NCBI RefSeq assembly: GCF_010093595.1
Contig: NW_022985446.1
Coordinates: 845,151-909,150 of the forward strand
DNA: 64,000 nt
DNA from: Mytilinidion resinicola
Taxonomy: Eukaryota; Ascomycota; Dothideomycetes; Mytilinidiales; Mytilinidiaceae
Direction of reading: 5' to 3'
How positions within the stretch are numbered: position 1 is the first letter of the stretch; every line of letters starts with the position of its first letter. Shown here piece after piece: positions 56,763 through 64,000 of this stretch. The position numbers and the translations under genes were made by a program. The notes under the pieces are model-generated. The model saw only the letters and a program-made list of their open reading frames with translations. It did not search any database and had not been told where the DNA came from.

Positions 56763-56983
56763 TATGTGTTGTTCTATATCTTGAAGCTCGAGAGAAGTGT
56801 TCTGCCGGATATTTGAAGTTGGGATCCGCCTGAAGCTTGAACGTGATGACGGAAGCTACGCCTCGTGCGCCACATTTCCAGGGTCCACGGCCGCGCAAGA
56901 ACAATCCCCCGACTCCATCTCCAACATCACGCATCATTCGATCCTCTTCCGCCACGAATTGATCCCCCAATTCAACCCCAACA
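56763..56983. promoter_or_regulatory. Bidirectional promoter of membrane protein / COA1
   Basis: 221 bp between divergent start codons; no specific element identified. Confidence 0.45.
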
Positions 56984-57630
56984 ATGCCTCCCCGAATACC
57001 GCTCCCCCGGCCGGCCCGCGTCCCACTCAGAACCGTCCCCAAGACAGCAAGGCGCACCCTCATCGCCGCCCCCAAAGCCACCTCGGGCCCCCTCCTCGAG
57101 CGCCGCGCCGACCGCGCCCTCCCCACGCTCCCAACGCGCTGGGGCTGGCTGCGCACCCTGCCCATTTTCGCCGTCATCGTCGGCGGCTCCTGCCTCGCCA
57201 TCTTCAATTACCAGAAGCAGTCGTCGTCCGTCACGACGTCGACGCTATACGCGCTGCGCACGAACGCCGAGGCGCGGGAGATCCTGGGGGACGAGATTTA
57301 CTTCCGAGATCGGATTCCGTGGATCAGTGGGGAGCTGAATCAGCTGCATGGGCGTATTGATATTAGTTTTGGGGTGAAGGGGACGAAGCAGGGAGCTGTG
57401 ATGCGGTTTAGGAGCGAGAGGCGGGGACGGATGGGGTTTGTGAGTTGACCCGCCTACGGTGTAATATGTGGATGGGAATGAGTGCTGACTAGACTCTGAT
57501 GCAGTTTGAGACGCTGGAGTGGAGCCTAACGACTGAAGATGGGCAGGTGATACAGCTGTATAAGCCTGAAGGTCCGGATCCGTTCAAGAAGATCACGTCG
57601 AGGGATGATGAAGACAAATATACGCATTGA
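56984..57630 (+). CDS. COA1: Cytochrome c oxidase assembly factor Coa1
   Basis: Mitochondrial inner-membrane protein needed early in assembly of complex IV (with Mss51, Cox14 and Shy1 around Cox1). Exons 56984-57439 and 57505-57630; 193 aa. Seen: an Arg/Pro/Ala-rich presequence without acidic residues for about 38 positions, DRALPTLPTRWGWLRTLP, one membrane segment (about 58-75, LPIFAVIVGGSCLAIFNY), and the conserved domain SSVTTSTLYALRTNAEAREI followed by LGDEIYFRDRIPWISGELNQ, HGRIDISFGVKGTK and FETLEWSLTTEDGQVIQL. Length normal. Confidence 0.94.
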
Positions 57631-58087
57631 GGAACTTCTCGTGTTAAGGCATGGGAAGTGTAAAATGTACATTATGGCATTGGGCAGGCGTTTGGGCCAG
57701 CTGACTCTTGACTCTGCGAGACGAGACGAGACGCTGTACAATACGAGTAACATATGTATAGTATCTTCGTCCTCAGAAGATGGATAATACGCCCAGTGAA
57801 CTATATCCTTCCATCTAGGTGTGATTTTCATGGAGAGTTAATATATTGTAGGCACTGCATGAAAACGCTAGCGGAATCGAGAGAGCGAGTGGGGTTTTCT
57901 TGGTTTTGGTGTGGCTTTCAAATGAAAGTAGAATTCATGGTACCTCCCAGAAATGCCACAGATATCAACACCCGCTAAGGTATTCTCGAACCAACCAACT
58001 GGACTATATACAGCGGATGTAAACGCCGGAGAGAAGGCAAGAAAATCTCCAAAAAAAACATTACAAGCACATTGAGAAGTAAACAAT
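57631..58087. other. Tail-to-tail intergenic region
   Basis: 457 bp between the COA1 and ILV6 stops. No gene seen. Confidence 0.6.
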
Positions 58088-59132
58088 CTAACCGGGAGGA
58101 AGAGTGCTTTGGTCCACAACATCTTGAGCATCCTTGTCTTCTATCTCGTTGGGGTCGTGTAGTGGAGATCGAGGTAGGGCCATGAGACCTGGTCATTTCA
58201 TTAGCATGGTCTTATTCAAGGTGGCTTGATAGTGAAGGCTTACCAGTCCTCGCTGACTCTAGGATACCAAACGGCGCAATCAACTTCATGAAGGAGTCAA
58301 TCCTCGAAGGCTTCGCTGAGACCTCCACAACGCAGTTGTTTGTGCTGATGTCCAGAACCTTTCCACCGAATTGATGGGTGAAATAAGTGATAGACTGCAG
58401 ATGTTGGTGCTTGTGCCTCATTGCTTGGCTGACAGCTAGCTTGCTGGGATGGAAATCTCGCCTCAGAGCCTCACGGGCTGCTAGCTCAGCTTGGAACGCA
58501 GCATCTCCTTCCGAGCCTTCTTCGATACTCTCAACGTCTATCGGTGGTCGTTCCGGCTCCTGGACCATCTCTCGGTGGTGAGCGAGCAACTCCTCGAAGT
58601 ATTCCGGGCCCAGAGTAGAGATCTTAGCGAGCAGAAGCTCACGCTGAACCAAGGGTGCTGAAGTGTAGTCCAGAACGGCCCATACAGGCACCAAGTCTTC
58701 GAGCTGGCGACGGGCTTGTTCGACGACGCCGTCCTGGCCCTGGAGCACAATCGTCATGCGAGATAGGTCTTCGACCTCAGTGTTGCACACGACCAAGCTG
58801 TCGATATTGAAGCCTCGAGCGGCAAGAATACCAGACACGCGAGAGAGCACTCCCGGCTCATTTTGCACCAGACAGTTCAAGATATGGCGTTTCGGTGGTG
58901 CTTGCGAAGGGAGTGGTGTCTCGTAGAGGATGCTGCTGACGGCAGCTTGGGCTGACCATGCAGGAGGGCGGTCTTCTGTCGGGAGGGGCGCAATGCGGCG
59001 ATGCAGGGCCTTGTATTCGAGGGCTTGGGTAGAGGAGGAGCTGTGCACCTTTTGCTGGAGGAGGAATGCGGTGGTCTTCGGGCGTTGGGCGAGACTGCGG
59101 AGGGGCAGCGCCAGAGCTCGTCGGGAGGCCAT
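58088..59132 (-). CDS. ILV6: Acetolactate synthase regulatory subunit
   Basis: Small subunit of acetohydroxyacid synthase (with Ilv2), which makes the enzyme sensitive to valine feedback in branched-chain amino-acid synthesis in mitochondria. Exons 59132-58244 and 58188-58088; 329 aa. Seen: a presequence MASRRALALPLRSLAQRPKT, the ACT domain from about residue 82 (RHILNCLVQNEPGVLSRVSG, AARGFNIDSLVVCNTEVEDL, SRMTIVLQGQDGVVEQ), the second domain with REALRRDFHPSKLAVSQAMR and HQFGGKVLDISTNNCVVEVS, AKPSRIDSFMKLIAPFGILE, and the end RTGLMALPRSPLHD to LPPG supplied by the short second exon. Start chosen at MASRRA because the upstream 44 codons in frame lack targeting character. Confidence 0.96.
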
Positions 59133-59462
59133 GATGGCTATGCAGAGGCTTTTCGGAGGCCAATTGGGGCGTGTAGAGCCTCGCACCCGCGTGTGAAGTG
59201 GGTGAATTGAGGGTTGTAGATGTTTGCAGCGAACGGGGACGTCGGGGATGTCTGGATGAATCACACAGAAAAACCTGGGGCGCCGCAGATCGGAGCATCG
59301 GTTTGCCGAGGCCGGCCAAGCCTCGCAGCGACTCGGACCGCTCTATCTTTCGGCCCGCATATTCTACACCTGCCACTTTGCTCTTGTCACCACCTTAACC
59401 TCCACCTCACTTCTTAGCAAACATCCACACCCCAAACACTCCTACCTCCGCCGTCGTCCACC
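59133..59462. promoter_or_regulatory. Bidirectional promoter ILV6 / KHDC4-like
   Basis: 330 bp between divergent start codons. The KHDC4 side is a C/A/T-rich leader (TCACCACCTTAACCTCCACC-like). I looked for a Gcn4/Cpc1 site TGASTCA and did not find one. Confidence 0.5.
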
Positions 59463-62189
59463 ATGGCTGACGAGCCCCGTCGACGCGGCCGCTTCGACCA
59501 GACCGAGCCTACGCAGAAGCGTGCGACCAAGTACGACCGTCGCTCGCGCTCGCCGTCTACGCGCAAATCCGAGGCGCGCCGCAGTCGAAGCCCAATCCCG
59601 CGAGACGAGCCCAAGCCTAAGCCTGCCGAACCAGAAAAGAAGAGAATCGATCCGGCCGCTGCTGTTGCTGCTGCTGCGGCGGCTGCTGCGAAGATCAACG
59701 CGCAGATCGAGGCGCGCAAGCGGGCTCAGCCTGTCGACGTGCCGCCCATCCGCGCTGTATCAAGCCCAGCGGTCGCCGTCTCTCCGGGTGCCGCTGCCGC
59801 CGCTGCACTCACAAATGAAGTATATCAGCAAGATGGGGACTACATTAAAGACATCGAAGTCAACGACTTGCGCAACCGCTACACACTGACCAAAGGCGCT
59901 ACTCAAAAGATGGTAAACACCCCTCTTCCTGCCCAACTGATACTCTCAGGGCCCCTATTTCCCTACCTTGTGCCATGCCTTGCTTTTAGCAGGCTGCGCG
60001 CTCATGGATTCAAGGTTTCTCCTCCTGTCACTACATTATGGAGAAGTGCTGGAGCTCACTCATCTCGCTACTCTAGCTGTCGTACATCACCCCCAAATGG
60101 CATCTGCTGACCTCGCTTGTGTGACATCTAGATTGCGGATCAAACTGGTGCCGGTACGCTCAACCACCTTACACCACTTAACGTTTGTAGAAGACCTTGC
60201 TTATTCATGAGAAGATGTCACAACTCGCGGCAGTTACGTTCCCAATAAGAGCATGGCCACTGCAGCGGTACGTGCACTATTCCCACAAATCAAGGCATGA
60301 TTGAACCATGCTAACTCGCAATAGAACCCACCGCTTTACTTGCACGTTACTAGCACTACCAAGGAGGGACTCGAGAAAGCCGTCGCGATAATTGAAGAAC
60401 TCATGAATCAGGAACTGCCCAACCTTGTTGACGAGCGTAGATTCCGTCGTCGCGAACCAGAACAATTTGAGCGTGACGAGCTTGGCCGGGTACAGTATAT
60501 TGGTATTGCAAGCCTCGTGAGATAGCTAACAAACAACAGCGCAAGTGGCCTGAAGAGAGGATCCCTATCGACCTGGAACCTATTCCTGGATTCAACTTGA
60601 GAGCTCAGGTAGTTGGAGCTGGAGGTGCTTACGTCAAACATATTCAGCAAGAGACCCGATGCCGTGTCCAGATCAAAGGCCGTGGCTCTGGCTTCATGGA
60701 GCCTGCTTCAGGCCAAGAGAGCGATGAGGCCATGTATCTGCATGTCGCGTAAGTGCAAGTCCCACTTATGCCCATATTTGAAGTCTAATAGCGAGCAGCG
60801 GCCCGGACGCTGAAATGGTACAGAAGGCCAAGAGCCTGTGCGAGGATCTCCTTAGGAATGTCAAGCTCGAGTATGAGAGACATAAAGAGCGCGGCCCAGG
60901 CCATCGCTTCGGCGGAGACGGTTACTCCAACGGCGGCGGACGTCCCAGTTACGGAGACAGAGGTGACCGCGACCGCGGCCAGAGCCACGGCTACGGCGGT
61001 GGCTACGGCGGCTACGGCGGTCAAGGTAACGGCGGGCAACAATCACCTGGCGCTGCAGCTTCGCTGATGAGTCCAACAACTCCAGCTCCAGGCACCCCGG
61101 GTCAAAATGGAGACTACGCTGCCCAAATGGCTCAGATGACTCAGATGTACGCCGCCGGACAGGATCCGTATGCTGCTTACGGTGGCTACGAAGCCTATTG
61201 TGCGTACTATTACCAATGGTACGGACAGCAAGGTGCCCAGCAACAGACTCCGGCTCCAGGCACCGCTTCTGCGCCTGGCACAGCTCCTCCGCCGCCTCCA
61301 AGCGAGGCTCCACCTCCGCCACCACCAGGAGCTCCACCACCATCCGGATACAATGCCGTAAGTACTTTGTCTTGTTTCTCATGTCATTGAGCCTTTCTCA
61401 TTCCAGGACTCGTCTTCTCAGTACGTCTGGCGTCAGAAAGACATCTGGCACCCCCAAATGCCATTTCGGGGCTTTTCTATGCACATTCCTTCCGCTCAAA
61501 ATCACTCCTTCTGGAATGGACGAGCTCCGAATCATCGTTGTGCGTCTTGCAATGGCCAGTTTCTGAACGTACTTTCTGGTTCTTCGAGTTCCCACACTCT
61601 TGTGGTTAAAGTTGAAAACGAGACTTCTTTGGCTGAACCACGGAATGTCACTCCAATGGTCAAAGTTGAAGACGGTGCTTCTTTGACTGAACCGCGGAAT
61701 GATACTCCTATGGTCGAAGCTGAAAACGATACCTCTTTGGCTGAACCGCCGAATGACACTCCTATGTTCGAAGCTGAGTTGCAGAACGACGATCCTGTTG
61801 TCAAAGTTGAAGAAGTTGAACACGATATTTCTATGGCTGAATTACAAAACGACACTGCTGTCTTTCAGCCTGAAGAACTCGAAGGCGTGACTTCCTTGGC
61901 TAGGCCGCGGAACGACACTCCTATGTTCGAAGCTGAATTGCAGAAAGACTCTCCTGTAATCAAAGTTGAAGAAGTTGAAGACGATACTCCTTCCTCGATG
62001 AGTATTTCGTCTTCGTCTTCTTGGTTCATTCAGCCAGCGACACTCATCTTCGAGGGCTTTGGTTCCAAGAACTTCGACATTCACTCGTCCTGATCAATGT
62101 TCTGCGGACTCTCCTTTTGTCTAGTTTTCATTTCGAAAACATTGAACTGGGCTAATTGTCGCTAGGTTCCTCCTCCCCCTGGGATGTGA
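59463..62189 (+). CDS. KHDC4: KHDC4-like KH-domain RNA-binding protein
   Basis: Relative of KHDC4/BLOM7, a splicing-associated protein with two KH-like domains. Exons 59463-59912, 60132-60153, 60215-60267, 60325-60489, 60540-60748, 60799-61357 and 62166-62189; 493 aa. Seen: an Arg/Ser-rich N-terminus, Ala run (about 61-77), KH-like 1 (NDLRNRYTLTKGATQKMIAD, then VTTRGSYVPNKSMATAANPP and LYLHVTSTTKEGLEKAVAII), the linker LVDERRFRRREPEQF, KH 2 (LRAQVVGAGGAYVKHIQQET, CRVQIKGRGSGF, YLHVAGPDAEMVQKAK), a Gly/Tyr-rich stretch and a Pro-rich end. Exon 2 is only 22 nt, and exon 3 uses an AAG acceptor. The last exon VPPPPGM* is preceded by a GCTAAT branch site and CTAG acceptor, and fits the Pro-rich ending. 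The intron before it (61358-62165, 808 bp) holds a long open frame described separately. Confidence 0.88.
61358..62165 (+). other. 808-bp last intron of the KHDC4-like gene
   Basis: Donor GTAAGT at 61358, branch-like GGGCTAATTG near 62150-62158, acceptor GCTAG at 62161-62165. More than ten times the usual intron length in this window. It contains the frame 61407-62093. Confidence 0.6.
61407..62093 (+). CDS. Open frame inside the KHDC4 last intron: alternative C-terminus or nested gene
   Basis: 229 codons including the stop, with no in-frame stop. An acceptor ATTCCAG ends at 61406, 49 nt after the KHDC4 exon 6 donor, and joins in the same phase, so splicing there would replace the seven-residue ending by 228 residues (total 714 aa). 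Alternatively translation could begin at the internal ATG 61458 as a nested 211-aa protein. The sequence opens DSSSQYVWRQKDIWHPQMPF, has CASC in the region NHRCASCNGQF, then an acidic tandem repeat of 18 residues (TSLAEPRNVTPMVKVEDG, ASLTEPRNDTPMVEAEND, TSLAEPPNDTPMFEAELQ, later degenerate copies with VKVEEVE), and a Ser-rich end. The 54-bp DNA period is exact at 61635, 61689 and 61743. I know no family with this repeat. Confidence 0.45.
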   Translation, partial: DSSSQYVWRQKDIWHPQMPFRGFSMHIPSAQNHSFWNGRAPNHRCASCNGQFLNVLSGSSSSHTLVVKVENETSLAEPRNVTPMVKVEDGASLTEPRNDTPMVEAENDTSLAEPPNDTPMFEAELQNDDPVVKVEEVEHDISMAELQNDTAVFQPEELEGVTSLARPRNDTPMFEAELQKDSPVIKVEEVEDDTPSSMSISSSSSWFIQPATLIFEGFGSKNFDIHSS

Positions 62190-63161
62190 GGGAATCAAAT
62201 GATCGGAAGCATGCATATGCGTAGGATCTCGGGTAAAGGCAAGGTTGAGCTGAGGGTTTTGTTTTGGTTTTTAACCATAATGAGCAGGGTTGGCAGGTCT
62301 CTCTAACAGGCCTTAGTACTATGCACAAGCTCTGCCTCATAAGGTTTTTTTTTCTCCAATTGTATAGCCTACACTGAATGCTGCAGAAACGGCGCCGAGA
62401 TTGCTTTTCAATCAGATTTGGCGGTTCTACCTAGTCCAGTTGTTCCCTGAATATCCTGTACGTATTCGAAGCGTGGATTGGTGAAGTCGCAAATGAGGTC
62501 TCGCGCCATGACTTGGGCACCTCGTTCCTTTGCTAGGTATGACCCAGACTTTCGCAGAGAACAGCTGAGCGTCGGAGTCGAGCCGAATTCTAGTACAAAC
62601 GCGACAACTCACGAGTACTCCACAAATTTGCATTGTCGGCTGAGCTCCCCTAGAGGTGCACCACGTGGGGAAAGGACTCGATCGATTTGTCTTGCATTCA
62701 AGACTACATAGGTCATACGCAAACCTACATCGAAGTATCCGCGTGTTGCTTCGACAAACATGATGACCATATATCTCATAAATCTCGCTTAGGACTGATC
62801 TTAACATGTTATCCTCTTGGTCTCATTTGAGCGCTATGGCGAATCAGAGGCCCGAGGCACGTCTAAATCCTCAGCCTCAACAAAATGGCTCTCAGCAGAA
62901 CAAGGATCAGCCCGACACTCCTAAGCCGCAAACAGAAAGAGGGAAGATGTTTAATTGAAGGAATGCGGTCTGAGATAACAGGCTACTACTTCTACCCTTC
63001 AATAGGATGGCTCTTAGCTAAATGCGTAGCAGACTAACACCGCCAAGCCTCCAACGGAAAGAGAGAAGAATAGAAAAAAGAAATAAGAAAAAGGATGTTA
63101 CGGCGACTGTGTTGATTGCAAAAGGAGTTGCCAAAGGGTCTACTGAGGAGCCCGCTGAGGC
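62190..63161. other. Intergenic, 1 kb
   Basis: 3' flank of the KHDC4-like gene, then DNA without a recognised gene. A short plus-strand frame 62806-62958 (Gln/Asn/Pro-rich, contains NPQPQQNGSQQNKDQ) may belong to the upstream part of the pseudogene that follows. Confidence 0.45.
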
Positions 63162-64000
63162 ATGTATCTAAAGCCTGGCAAAAGTACTGCCGAAAATGCT
63201 ACACAAGCCGCTCAGAATGCGCCCGGTCTCGTTGGCGACCCGTCTGGATTTTCGGAACTGGAAACACAGCTAACCGTAAGACCACCGCCACTGCCTTTTC
63301 GCTTTCAAGCTCTTCCTCTCGAGCTAGAACAAATGGTGTACAGCTATCTAGCTTCGCTCGCAGATGGTTCGACGCATCCAACCGTTTAAAATACGTTCCA
63401 GACACGGCATCACGGGATCCGCCAAGGTAAGCTGCTTCCACGTAGAAACGGACCACTTGAAGCCGGATTGGTGGTTGCACGAAAATCCCGGGATATCAGC
63501 TTGATGCACACAAGCAAACGCATTCGGATGTAGGCCGTAGAGAAACTCTACGCTGCCCATAAGTTTGAAATATCTCTAAGATCTGTAGTCAAGGGTGGTG
63601 TATGCCACCAGTGGACCCATCTTGAGTTCGTCAACAAGAATGGCGTCCAGATCGGCCTCTTCGACAGAGATAGCTTGAAGTGTATCAGGGATCTATCGAT
63701 TGCTATTTGGGCGAACGATGATCCGCGTAGCAAACAGTGCGTCGTTGATGCCATTGACGATCTTTGCGACAAGGTTTTTGGCAGCCGAAGGGCCGTCTTT
63801 GAGTCTCTTCGGATTATCTTCAATATAGGTCCAGCAGAACTAGTATGAAGTTGTACAGGCAAGGGATCGAGTATCCTGACGTGTACCTCTGGCCCCGGGA
63901 CTACATCGCGCCTGTGGCTAGACTCATGCGGTCTGAGAGATTTGATATTGATGGACAAATTGCAACGGAGCCGGCGGACTGGCTCAAGGCTTGCATCTGA
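63162..64000 (+). pseudogene. Frameshifted F-box-like/DUF7730-like fungal pseudogene
   Basis: Coherent protein-like segments occur in order but in different frames: PPPLPFRFQALPLELEQMVY (an F-box-like/DUF7730-like opening), then HVETDHLKPDWWLHENPGIS, then LMHTSKRIRM followed by TAG and AVEKLYAAHKFEISLRSVVK, QWTHLEFVNKNGVQIGLF, and finally LYRQGIEYPDVYLWPRDYIA with DGQIATEPADWLKACI ending at the last bases of the window. At least two frameshifts and one in-frame TAG separate them; the TAG sits where CAG would continue the frame. No introns with proper signals repair the breaks. Intact paralogues are expected elsewhere in the genome. Confidence 0.5.

Noticed and set aside
59133..59462. Gcn4/Cpc1 site in the ILV6 promoter
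   Set aside because: Expected from pathway knowledge, but no TGASTCA match was seen in the region.

Overview
The window is nuclear DNA of a filamentous ascomycete (Pezizomycotina; Dothideomycetes is my guess, not proven). The evidence is the gene style: many short introns of about 50-70 bp with GTANGT-type donors and CTAAC/CTGAC-like branch sites, intron-split versions of fungal orthologues (Nup133, Axl2, Stf2, Efm6, Coa1, Ilv6, Smn1, TRAPPC13, P1), and fungus-only families (UPF0662/DUF2408, DUF7598-like, DUF7730-like). There are no operons, no CRISPR, no bacterial signals. I rebuilt exon structures by hand; in every multi-exon model the exon lengths sum to a multiple of three and the junction residues match the family.

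Layout. 1-9.1 kb: casein kinase I and NUP133, both on the minus strand. 11-18 kb: an STF2-like gene whose ATG is split by an intron, AXL2, a GNAT acetyltransferase and a divergent EFM6-like methyltransferase. 18.2-24.9 kb: gene-poor, with a decayed DUF7730-like remnant and a tRNA-like relic. 24.9-35.1 kb: a DENN/C1 protein, TRAPPC13, a SET protein, a UPF0662 protein and ribosomal P1, mostly in divergent pairs. 35.1-45 kb: the accessory part, with lineage-specific reading frames, an 18-bp coding minisatellite, a PsiD-like pyridoxal-independent (pyruvoyl) decarboxylase, three unrelated tandem arrays (about 160 bp, 33 bp, 141 bp) and, between them, a conserved NCBP3-like gene. 45-62.2 kb: dense housekeeping genes (amino-acid permease, DOT5 peroxiredoxin, SMN1, a secreted cupredoxin, a SERF-like protein, a DUF7598-like membrane protein, a second membrane protein, COA1, ILV6, a KHDC4-like KH protein). 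62.2-64 kb: a frameshifted fungal pseudogene running to the window end.

Functional themes are ordinary cell biology that is not clustered by pathway: RNA processing (SMN1, NCBP3, KHDC4), membrane traffic (DENN, TRAPPC13, casein kinase I), mitochondria (COA1, ILV6, STF2), polarity (AXL2), translation (P1, EFM6). The most unusual item is an 808-bp last intron in the KHDC4-like gene that holds a 229-codon frame, with an acidic 18-residue repeat, open in the same frame as the preceding exon and preceded by its own good acceptor: an alternative C-terminus or a nested gene.
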